A DNA stretch of 64,000 nucleotides from NCBI GenBank assembly GCA_022113835.1, contig JAILWY010000026.1:268001-332000 (forward strand). Reading direction: 5' to 3'. Below are positions 46,801 through 58,097 of the stretch, piece after piece. The translations under genes and the position numbers were made by a program. The notes beneath the pieces are model-generated. The model did no database searches, was not told the origin of the DNA, and was given only the letters and a program-made list of their open reading frames with translations. Positions within the stretch are counted from its first letter, which is position 1, and each line of letters begins with the position of its first letter. This stretch comes from Atopsyche davidsoni (Eukaryota; Arthropoda; Insecta; Trichoptera; Hydrobiosidae).

Positions 46801-48307
46801 TCTAAAAAAATATGATTTTTCAATATTAAACATTGGAAGTTTTTTTAGTACATTTAATTTCCGATTATTTTTAAAAACTGTTAAAGATAAACAACTTGTG
46901 CCCTTTACAAAACCAAATTGACCCTCAAAAATACTGCAGCACTAATGCCTGCTATAATCCACGCGAGGAAAACGGTTCGGCCATGTATTTTTTAAAATTT
47001 GGCTAGAGGAGCAATTTACATACCGCTTCAAACAGACAACGAGCGTCTCATATCGACTTCAGCCGAAGCGCGGGCCCGCTCGCTCGCCCGTCTGTCTGCT
47101 GAGGGTTCCGCACTGCGAGCTTCACAGAAGGTGCAGAATGCCAAGATGCCAGCGGGTGAAGGGCCAAGTATGCCATTGCTAGTCGAAAGTGAGGGTACTT
47201 CTCGGGAGTCACTTCACTTCTGCTGATTGATTATACAATATTCTGTAGGACAAGGTGAGAGATTCACCTTTTCCGAATAAAACATACTTCATTATTTTTA
47301 AGATTATTATTAAAATGCTTCATTATAAATATCATTAGCCCACCTTAAAAAACGAAATATGATGGAAGAATTTTTAAAAAACCTAGTTGAGTAAATAAAT
47401 TTATGTTTCCTAAGAATTTATGAGAATACTACTTTTTTCAGTGAATATTATTTTAAGCTTCTTGAAGATTGTCAAGTGATCAGTCAGCCGTCAGGACAGT
47501 TGACTTGTGTTTCGCTAAACGCGCCGTCTAAAAGCTGTCAAAAAACTTAACACTTTTGACAATTCTGACACTAAGAATTTTATAACTGGTTTGGGTTTTG
47601 ACTTTTTATTGCAGCTATTGCAGCTTCCTTAAATCTATCTTTGTGTAATTAATAATCAAATGTTTTACTGGAAACAAAATCTCTTTCAGCAAGTATTTAC
47701 ACATTACTCATTTGTATTTTTAAAGCTCACGAGCTTTTAGTGGTATCCGTGTGTGGCAATTTTACTGTGGATACTTTAGTATTTTTTATTGTTCTTTCAA
47801 ATTTTCAAAAATGAAAACATTTCGAAGAAACTTTATAAAGATAACAGGATTCAAAAGCCATATAAATTTTCAGACACTCAGCGCCCGACGCATCGCCTCC
47901 CCCGCCCGCGCCCGCCAGCGAGGCAACGAGGTGGAAATTTAAACACTGCCGGCTCACGCACTAGCTCGGCGCGACCGTATTGCTCTTCCGAAAACCTACT
48001 GTTTATTTTTAATTATTTTTTACAAGACGCTATTCTTTAATGAACTGTGTTGCGGCTATTCTCGTGCATTCTAGCTCATTGCGTGTCCGCAAAACAATAC
48101 GTTTCACGTTTTATTTGCGTTTCTATCAGTCGTCAAGCTTCCAATATGCACGCTCCTCGGCGAGGGGGGAGCTCTGAAGGTGCTTACTTAGTTCATATGG
48201 TCATTCGTGAAATTTATTAAAATTACATTAAAAATATTTTTTTAATTTTAATGTTACTAATTTTCTTAATGTTTTAAAATTGATGATAAAAATAATAAAT
48301 TATATAA
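43900..48307. other. Gene-free stretch
   Basis: No supported exon. GC-rich patches at 44720-44810, 46400-46470 and 47030-47220 give open frames without recognisable domains. A MEF2-type string, TTATTTTTAG, lies at 45552-45561, about 1.8 kb upstream of copy C. Confidence 0.4.
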
Positions 48308-48500
48308 GTAATCAATATATTTGTCAGAGAATACTTGGTGAAATTTCATTTTATTTTTTTAAATAAAATACTTTAAGTGATTTTTCCAAATGTTAATTTT
48401 ATTGGTGACCGGTTTCGCCAAACTTTCACGTTGGCATTATCAAACTGAGTGGTCAAACCGGTCACCAATAAAATTGACACGTGGAAAAGTATTTTATTTA
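48308..48500. repeat. Foldback-family copy with inverted centre
   Basis: The left part (AGAATACTTGGTGAAATTTC, then GTGACCGGTTTCGCCAAACT and CACGTTGGCATTATCAAAC) is followed by an inverted GTCAAACCGGTCACCAATAA and GTGGAAAAGTATTTTATTT. The right arm has lost the GCCAACGTGAAAGG block. The ends are not defined. Confidence 0.7.
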
Positions 48501-51500
48501 ACAAAATAAATTATATATCATTCTTCCAATGTCAGTCAAAAGGTCTAACGCCAGATGTACGGTAGATTGAAATTTTATAGCTGATTAAATTTCTCATCTG
48601 CGGTATGCCAAACCTAAAACATTGGCCGACTTGAGTGATGTATTCTAGAGGATTTCGTATGTTACGGTTCGCGCAGTGCACTCGGGCGGCGCGCGCTGTG
48701 GCCCGCAGCTGCTCCGCAAGATCTCCACAGGGCTTTCTTTCTTTTGCGTCAGATTTTTAAGTATGTTGATTGATATGTATTTAAAATAAATTATAATAAT
48801 TATCTGAAGTATTCATTTTTAAAAATCATTTTCATTACACGATTGTCTAGCTTAATAAAAAAAGACGCGCCCGCACGAAATGCACCTTCCATTACTGGGA
48901 GTTTCTATCACAGCCGCACACGAAGTGGGTGCAACCTCAGAGGCTCATAGCTCGAAGTTTTCCTTCTGCTCCTTTATTTCCCCTGCGTCGTATTCTTTAA
49001 CTCTCAGGTCTTCGCGCTATATTTCACGTAAACAACTATATCTTTTCGAGCATTAAGTCCTTCCGACTCTGCAGGTCCATTATAGCTGACTGTACATTTA
49101 CTTGGATTTACCACTATATTTTTGGATCGAAGTAGATCTTCCGGCTAATGTTTTGCCCGGAGTGAGACATGGTACTAGGCAGTTAGGAATTCAAGCTTCC
49201 CTAACTATCGATTCTTCACGTTTCTCACCCGCAAAGACGGACCCGAGGATCAGAACGAGTCTGAATACCTTTGGAAGAAACACTAAAACAAAAATTAGTT
49301 ATTTTTATATTCTTCCATATAAAACTAAGTTTAAAGGGCTTAGAGATTGGTGTATGGTCCACAATGGTCCGCATGGTATGGAACACAATAAATTGTAATC
49401 GACTCAAAAGAGGAATGTAAACAAAATAGTGGTGGTATTATGATAAAAGAAACTTGTACTTTCTAAGCTCATCAAACCCAAAACACTCAAAACCAAACGG
49501 TTGGAGAGACTTCTGAAAATTTTGATTGAAACGGTGGAAGCTATCTCTTAGAGATGTTAAATCAAAAGATTTGTAATTGACTGAAAAGTTTTAGTAATTT
49601 GAAAATAAAACTATAAATCGTTGGGTTTTTTTTTTATTTTAAAAAAAAATACTACTCACTCAATATATATATACAATAATTTTTTTTATAATTTAACTTG
49701 TTTTGTAATAAAATTGAAAAATGCACGCATTTTCATTAAACCATTGCTTTTTACTCATACAACGATTTGACCTTCTGATATTGTCCTTCGGAATCATCTC
49801 TGGTTCATCTCCACCATGCTGCTCAAAACAAACAGTAGATCTAAAAATTCCAACACACGTGCTAATATTAAAAAATAAGCATTTATTAAACACAAACCAC
49901 TAATTAATATCTCCGAAATAGAACTAACGAATGACTACGCTAGTGAAACTTAGCAGAAAAATCAGATATTGTACGTTAAAATCAGTATACAAATATCGAT
50001 TTTATTTAGAGTACAAAATTAAAAATTTAAAAATATTAATATATAATTAACAAGCACGTTTTGATTGGCCGTAATTTTATTTTTCAATGTCATCGAAATA
50101 AGAATTAATAGCAAATGAGTCTCCATGAAGTCATGGAGCTTTCAGAACGTACAATATTGATTCATATATATATATTATATATGAATCATAAAATACAATC
50201 CGTTGTTGACGTCTCGCTTCCCCAGCCATGAGGATGCCTTTGCCAAAAAATGCTTTAAGTAACTCGAAGCTGACGAAACTCCCCCATGCTCGCTGTCGTG
50301 TTGCATGGAGACTCGCCAGACTTTTAAAGCTGATTTCCAACATTATTGTTTGGTATTATCATATATTTAATTTAATTTTATATCCATTTTATTGTTTTCA
50401 TGTAACTTGTACTATTTATTCTTATAATTTATATAATTTTTCTAGAAGAAAAATTATTTATAATGTTTATTATGTTAGATTTCGACTTTATAGATGGTTT
50501 ATAAAATCAATGAGTCACAGTGCTTGCCTGAAAAGGGAGGAAGAGGAATGTGATCCGCGAAGTCAGGACACTGCAGGCTCTGCGCGAGCTGCCGAGGCGT
50601 CTGTCCCCCCTACCCTGCTCCTCGCAGACTCTACTGAACGAGGCAAGGGCGCGGGTGCGGAGAGAAAGGATGCGCACTAAATACATCCTAGCCAAGGCAT
50701 CATCGTAGCCCTCTAAAATATTCAAGTTGTTGGCATTGTTTTCATCCTTTATTTAAAAATGAATATCATATATTATTATCATTTTAAATGCAGTTTAATA
50801 GTTGGCAGCTTTATTCGTGTCTCGGTGCGCAAGCGGTCTCTCTGAAACCGCACTAGATAAAACTATCCGAGAGCTCCCGGCGGTCGGCGATATTTTTATT
50901 CGAGAAATATAAAATGCACGAAGCGAGTGACGCGCTGAAGGACCGGGGAAGGGAGGAGGGCTCGAGCCGATACCTCTCGGAGTCCTATTTCCGCAGGAAT
51001 TTCGGCTCTCCGGCCGAGGCCCAGAGCTACCGGCCTCCCGCGCCTTATTTGCGTCGATTCCTCATTTATGAAATTTTTTTCGAATCACCATCATCGAATG
51101 TGAACGTCCGACCAATACTCAAATAACCCCAATCTTCACGAGAACAAAATACGATAGTTATTACCAACTGAGATTAAATGCGATGCTTCATTTTCGTTTC
51201 GAGTATCAATAATCGATAGGGTTGAATTATCAATAGCACCTAGTCACTCGCCGTTTTTAAAGAGCTATTTTCTCGTGAATCACTCGCTCAGTTGAGAATA
51301 CACTCTCGAAACCGATCACGTCCCCGGGCATCGAAGGGCGATAGTGTGGTCCTTGAATTTCTTTTACTTTTCAATAAAAATGGACATCAGCGGCATTCAA
51401 CAAAGAACCCAGCTGCACCTGGACAGCTGGCGACCCCCGGCATCGGGCTGCAGCCGGGCCGGCGTCACTTGGCACGCGCTCAAACGAGCGAATTTTAATT

Positions 51501-51911
51501 GCCTCCGTGGGGCCACGGAGAATTTGTGAGACTTAATTGAGAATTACGATCCATTAACGGCCTGCGAGCTCGGAGCGGCCTCCGGTTCAGTGGATTCATT
51601 GTTATCATAAATTATAGCTATTTTCCAATGACTCAACAGGGAAAACGGTGGTACACGGTATGCAATCGCTCACACCCGAGGTTACGACAGATTAAAAATA
51701 TTTTTTAGAATTAGATTTTTTTTTTCTAAAAATAGGAAAGATACTTCTATAGCTCAATGACGTAGTAAAAATCACATTTTATTAAATACTAATAAATTAA
51801 AACTGTTTATTTTAAATTCATTTATCCGTAAAAACATTTGCTTACCGAGTCAAAATTCCCGTCTTCTGGAACTCTTCCGCCTTGCATTTCTCTGTTTCCT
51901 CTGCTTTTTTA
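48501..51911. other. Gene-free stretch
   Basis: GC-rich patches at 48650-48740, 48860-49000, 50540-50680, 50820-51100 and 51300-51620 lie in AT-rich DNA. No frame shows a known domain or splice-consistent structure, so I make no gene call. Confidence 0.4.

Positions 51912-51954
<43 letters not shown>
51912..51954. repeat. (TA)n microsatellite
   Basis: A TA dinucleotide run of about 40 bp, next to the left side of the Tc1-like remnant. Confidence 0.9.
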
Positions 51955-51955
<1 letters not shown>

Positions 51956-51959
51956 TAGA

Positions 51960-53095
51960 AATGTAGCCCGTCACAGAATGACGAATTCAATGAACGAAGC
52001 AATAGTGTTTGAACATATGTTTGGCTGAATACTCGAATATCTGGGTACTCGAATTTTAAGAAAACCAAAAATGTCACGCGTTCAGGCTGCAAAGTATATG
52101 AATAAGTCAAAAAGGTTTGTGACCAAGTGGGTAAACCAATATTTAGACACAAAACACGTCGATGACCTACCAGAAAGTGGTAAAACAAAAAAGACGTCGT
52201 CCACCGAGGATAAGCGGATAACTAACCTATTTTTGAAGAAACCACATCTATCTTTGCAATCTGCATAAGGAAAACTAAAGCAAAAACGACTAAATATATA
52301 TTAAGCTATAATAAGAAGACGTTTAATGCAGATTGAGTTAGAATACCGAAGCACATTGAAGAAACCGCTCCTTTCAGAAAATCACGTTAAAAAAAGAATG
52401 TCCTGGGCACATAAAAACAAAGACCGCGACTATTTTAGGCAACTAGTATCTTACCTTGTGCTTGGTCAACTGCCGATAACAAACTGGTCGAAAAAACTGT
52501 TAAACATTCGGTAAAGGTGCATGTTTGGGGATGCTTCTCAAAACGTGGTTTTGGCAATTTGAACTTGTTTACCGGAACTTTGAATGCTGCAAGGATAAAC
52601 CAAATATACCAAAAAGCATTATTACCATCTACCCAAAGACTGTTTCCAAGACCAAGTGAATCATGGATATTATAAGAAGATAACGACCCAAACACCGAAG
52701 TCGCCTATGCAGCACGTGGAAACAAGATAAAGGCATCGAGGTCTTGGATTGGCCCTCACAATCTCCTGACGCAAACCCAATCAAAAACGTTTAAGCGTTG
52801 ATAAAGCTTAAATTTTGAGGAAAAAAAACGTTAACTGCCACTGAGCTTACTCGCAATTTAAGGGTATATGGAGATCATTATCCCGAGAATATGCAGAAAA
52901 ATTAGTTGAAAGAATGCCTCGAAGATGTCTTGCTATTTTAAACAACGGAGGAGACTGGACACCTTATCGATAATAAATCATTTAAGTATGTATAATTAAC
53001 TACGTGTTTTATTATTCTAAAATGCTAGACCTAATTTTTTTTATAACTTATGTCGGTCACGCTCTTTTGTTACATACTGTATATATGTTATATTA
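51960..53095 (+). mobile_element. Tc1-like transposon remnant, inactive
   Basis: Frame-broken plus-strand coding sequence follows the Tc1 order. The helix-turn-helix N-terminus (MSRVQAAKYMNKSKRFVTKW, from 52071) is followed by KKRMSWAHKNKDRDY (about 52395), VHVWGCFSKRGFGNL (52515), DWPSQSPDANPIKNV (about 52747) and the C-terminal MPRRCLAILNNGGDW. The catalytic Glu expected in ANPIENV is Lys (AAA, 52783-52785), and several stops interrupt the frame. A possible right end (CATACTG next to TATA, about 53080-53095) is not matched at the left, which may be lost in the TA tract. Confidence 0.8.
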
Positions 53096-53108
53096 AGTAT
53101 ATATATTA

Positions 53109-53109
<1 letters not shown>

Positions 53110-53164
<55 letters not shown>
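53110..53164. repeat. (TA)n tract left of the hAT-like element
   Basis: A TA dinucleotide run ends in ATATACAT (53157-53164), which is repeated directly after the right end of the inserted element at 55361-55368. The microsatellite was probably the insertion target. Confidence 0.85.
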
Positions 53165-55360
53165 TAGGGTGTCCCTTAAAATTCAAGTTCAATATTTTTT
53201 TACGCATACCTTCTTAAAAGTTTAGTAATAACCCTATATTGTCTAGAAAAAAATATTAGTTCGATTTATAATCGGTAACCCGTGCCGACTTGCGATTTTA
53301 ACTTGTCCATACAAGTTGCGTAAGTACTGCGCTGTGACTTGTAACTGCATGTTTTATTTTTCATTTCATACGTAATTTTTGAGATTAGTAGTGCTCCATT
53401 GTTTAGTGCGTTAACATGTCGGTGGAATTACGGAGTGATAAACAAAATAATTTCCTTATCGGTTTGCCTAGATATCAAATAAATGGTGCAAAATTACCAT
53501 CTAATCGACAAATTCCCTCGGTCCTATTTTACAATATTCGTGAGGTTAAACTGATTGTTAGTGAAAGTGCAAATCTTGTGATTAGGGAGTGCATCATATA
53601 TTGGGAAAAAGCAAGAATTCCAACAAGGGCATATCCTAACTGCGTGAAGAAACTTGTTGATTTATATCATGTTTGGAGAGAGTTGCAAAAAAAATTGTAA
53701 GAAAACTCAGGTTACGTTCAAGAGCCGTGAGAACAATTTCAAAATTGATCTTGATAATTTGTTTGATATTGCACATGCTGATGCTTTTGAGAGAATGAAA
53801 ATAGAGTAAGATAAATTATTTTTAATGAAACAGAGAGAGCCAGATCGACCAGGATGCTTAGGTGGTGTTGATAAAAAATTGTCGGAAAAAGAAGATAGAT
53901 CTAAACAACGACGATTGGAAGAAGAGGAAAGGGTTGTAAGACAAAGATAACCACTAGCTGCTGAAACTAGAAAATCAAAGCAATAAAATCTGACTTCTTT
54001 GGAAGTAATGTACCCGACGTAGTCACAGTTCATTGGGATGGAAAACTATTACCCGGGTTAGATGTACGAAGTTCTAAAGAAGAACGCTTGCCAGTTATTG
54101 CTTCGTTTGACGATAAGGAACAGCTTCTTGCAGTGCCAAAACTAGAACATTCTTCTGAAAAACATCAAGCTAAGGCTGTCTCAACAGCTCTCTTTGACAA
54201 GAACCTTCACGATAAAGTACAAATAATGTGCTGCGACACAACAGCTTTCAATACTGGCCGTTTCAATGGAGCTTGTGCTATTTTGGAGAAACTTTAGGAA
54301 GAGAATTGCTGCTCGTCTGTCGTCATCATGTTTATGAATTGGTCCTAAAAGCTGTCTTTGAAAGCAAAATTAAGTAAATTACTAGTAGCCCAGATACTCC
54401 AATGTTTAAAAAGTTCAGAGAAAATTGGAAAAAACATCGACGCTAGTAACATTGAACCATCTCTTAATTTCGTAAAACAACGTGTTGCCGAGACAGACAT
54501 TCAAGCTTTTTTAATATTTTATAAGGCAGAATTAGACAAAGGTTATGTAAGAGATGACTACCGCGAATTGGTCGAACTGTGCGTAATATTTTTGGGAGGA
54601 GACTCAGAGGAAAAATTAAAACTAAGCCCCTCCGGAGCCATGCATCAGGCACGCTGGATGGCGAGAGCGATCTATTCTTTAAAAATGTGTTTACTTCAGT
54701 CACAATGCAGAATAACTGCGAAGGACAAAAAGACTCTACAAGATGTTTGCTTATGTTTGTAAAACACTGGATGATTTCGTATCGGAAAAGAGCAAACAAT
54801 TTTTATCACGACTGCAGATCGACGACAGTTTTCTAAAGGAAGATGTATCTTCTTGGAATAATAATAGTGCTTTTGTGGAAGCTAAAAGAAAAATAAGTTA
54901 TTTGAGGGTTGTGAATGATACTGCTGAAAGGGCTGTTAAAATGATGCAAGATTTTAACGGACTTATCACGGCTGAAGAAGAACAAAAACAGTTCTTGCTG
55001 CGCTGTGTCCAGGAACATAGAAAATTGTATCCGGACTGTAAAAAAACAACTCTATAAAAAAGTTACCCTGACTGATTGTTATTACTTTATGTTTTTGATT
55101 AAAGATTAATGTTCATTTAATTGAATTTTTACTATTATTCACTTAATTTATTGCATTTATAATGATTTTATACCAGACCGAAATATCAAGACAAAACACG
55201 TTTTTTACTAAACTTTGAAGCTCGGTCGGCACTAGTTGCAATTTTTCTAGAAAGATGAAATTTTATATTTGAGTATATTATAGCATTAGTAAAAAATGTA
55301 GAGGGTATGCATTTCGAAATTTGAAAAAAAATTTTTTTTGGTCATATAAGGGACACCCTA
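53165..55360 (+). mobile_element. hAT-like DNA transposon, inactive
   Basis: The exact inverted ends are TAGGGTGTCCCTTA at 53165 and its complement ending at 55360. The flanking 8-bp repeats ATATACAT on both sides fit an 8-bp target duplication, although the TA-rich surroundings weaken this. TAG-G starts and 8-bp duplications are hAT hallmarks (P elements also give 8 bp). Inside, broken plus-strand frames include MSVELRSDKQNNFLIGLPRY (53416), HWDGKLLPGLDVRSSKEERL, CCDTTAFNTGRFNGACAILE (about 54229), CRHHVYELVLKAVFE and VRDDYRELVELCVIFLGG. CRHH...L resembles the C..H motif of hAT transposases. I cannot place it in a named family. Frameshifts and stops make it inactive. Confidence 0.72.

Positions 55361-55368
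<8 letters not shown>

Positions 55369-55441
<73 letters not shown>
55369..55441. repeat. (TA)n tract right of the hAT-like element
   Basis: About 70 bp of TA dinucleotide, the right half of the microsatellite split by the insertion. Confidence 0.92.
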
Positions 55442-55444
<3 letters not shown>

Positions 55445-58097
55445 AGTATATATAATAAAATAAATATTAATATTAAGGTACGTACGCAATGGGAAGGGTA
55501 CGTTGTTATTGCGTGAGTGGGCGCTCGCCGATGGAGTCGCTCCGCTAACGAGCGAGCCGTACGATTGTTTTCGTTGGTTTATTTCCGTGTAACTTGTGTA
55601 TCGGCGGTTGATTGATTTCCCGCAGGCCGCCGGTTCAAATCCGCCCGGTGTCGAGACATTCTATTTTGATAAAAAAAAAAAACAAATGCGTGGCATAATA
55701 TGAAAGGAGTGTAAAGAATTATTTCGGTAATTATCACGTCGTAATGTTTTTTTTCCGCGACCTTGTTCCAACTTTTCTAAAAAAATGATTATGCCAATTC
55801 TTAAAACTTTGTAATCAAGGAAGATTAATCAAAAGAACTCCAAATAAAAATTATGTCATGCTTTGAAAATGATAAATTTAAATTAGTATAATGAAGTGGG
55901 TTATTTTAAAATATTATTTTTATTTAATGTATCGGGTTTTGTATTCACAGCTTTCTTAATCTAATCGAGCTAATAATAGATGTTTATTTAATCCAACCAA
56001 AAATGTTGAAATTTTTCATTCCGAGCTTAGTTCAAAAATAATCGATGCACTAATTTTTAAAAACTTTTTTCTTATTTTAAAGTGTTAACGTTGATAACTT
56101 TAAAACGGACAATATAACTTTTCCTTTTGCAGCCGAGTTCATTTAGTACGCATAATTTTTAAATTAACAAGTACAATCACAAAAATGATAGATATCTCAT
56201 GTACATCTGCTCTAATATAATTTTTTTCATACATATCGCAATAGAAAATCGATACTCTCAAGAAAAAATATTTCAATATGATCCAGAAATTGGAAAAAAA
56301 TATTCAATATGCAGCAACAATAAAACTAATTGTAATGAAAATTATCGTAACGACTACATGCAATTATAATGTATAGTTGAATATGAATGTAAAAGCTTAT
56401 GGTTGGAAGTGTTCTCCGGTAGCTCGGGAACGGAGATCGAGCCGCCATTGAGTAAATTACGAGATACATTTTATTTTAATCAGCAAAACCAATTATAAAC
56501 CCAACCAACTACAAACCCACACTAAATTAAACAAACAATACTAGAAAAAATCTAACAGCTGTTCACTTCCGTATTCTATATTTGATTCTCGAGATAACGC
56601 TTTCAGTATAACGGATTTCCACGGTACGAAGCTGCCGGCCAATCGCGAGGCCGTCTTCTGCAACTTGCTGTAACCCGGCCGTGGCGCGCCGCCATTGGCC
56701 GGACCGGCGCGCCACGTGCTCGAGGCGAAGATAAACACACGCCGAATGCTAAGGCCGATTTCGCTGACTCGGGGCCGGGCGAGTCAAGGCTCCGGTGATC
56801 TTATCTCCGACGCGAAAGTATTTTTCAAGTCGGAATATAAGGCGGCTACGTATTTTTAAATACGAGATTTAATTTGAGCTCTATTTTAAAAAATATATGT
56901 TTCACATATTTTTTTAGATTTAAATCTATTTTAAATAATGGCTATAAGTTTATACAAATTTTAGAAATGATGATAAATACTCAATATCGGTACTTCTCTT
57001 ATCCATAAATCCACAAGCTCATATTCCGAGTGCGCTTCGGTGCGCGGTCACAAGATCAAGGTGAACCAGCGCCCGTCCGGTGGTCGCCGTCCAGTCTCGG
57101 CGCAGTCGCAGACACAAATCCAGTAACATTGGATCTATCCAGGTGTCTCGGGTCGGTTATCCGCCAAGCAACGACTTAAATTTATTTATCAATATCAAGT
57201 TATCCCCGATTGTATCAAAACGTTTTCTTATCTTACGTCATCCGTTGTGGTTCCCAACTTTCACTTTTTGAGATAAAACAATCGATTCTGGGCGAGTCCC
57301 TCCGTGAAGCAGGGGGCAGCGGCGAGTGGTTTCTAAATAATAAATGTTATTTTACTCGCCCTACAACCGACCGGCTCTGACTCCCCGGTCAGTCTCGCGG
57401 GCACCGGCCTTAAGTGAACACCCTTGGCATTGTTCTATGGAGATGTTGGTTATTGTGCCAAGATCAAAGCGAAGCAAAATCGGGAGCCCGCAACGCCAGG
57501 CGCTTCTCCGCGGCCGGCGGTCGACCCGGAATTCTTCATTTATTAGGTTTATTTTATTTCAACATAACAATGTTGTCAAATAGCGCTTTGATATTAATAT
57601 CAGCCCGACTTGAAATTTACTAACTTCATAAATATAAGATTAGCGCGGTTTATGCCCCGCTAAATAATAAAAGGAAAAAAGGTTATAATCCTCAATTAAG
57701 TAACTAAGTTTATAAATGTAATCAAAAAACACAAATTAATTTTTTTTGTAATAATATCATACTTTCGAATATAAAAATAATTGATATGTGATTTTAATAT
57801 GACACCACTATTGAAGTTGTTTAACTATTAATATTAAATATTATTTTAAGACTCAATTTATAATATTATTAGAAAACCACCAAGTGTCAAAAATTTTATA
57901 TCATAATGCTTTTTTCCTCAATTCTCTTAATTAAATGCTTTTTTTTAAACAATTAAATTAATTCACAAAAGTATTCCCCTTTATCATAAAAAAATAACTG
58001 TTTTCATTATATTTTGTAAAATTTTATCACAATATATAGTATGAATACGTATAAAATATTTTTATAGGAAATAGTATAAAAATTGAATGCATTTTCT
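55442..58097. other. Gene-free stretch downstream of the LRR gene
   Basis: GC-rich patches (55490-55650, 56560-56860, 57020-57570) alternate with AT-rich DNA. No exon is supported. The end nearest 58097 should contain the 3' untranslated region of the minus-strand LRR gene. Confidence 0.4.

Noticed and set aside
55560..55660. tRNA-like B box (GGTTCAAATCC near 55632)
   Set aside because: No matching A box at the right distance and no acceptor-stem pairing; it cannot be folded as a tRNA.
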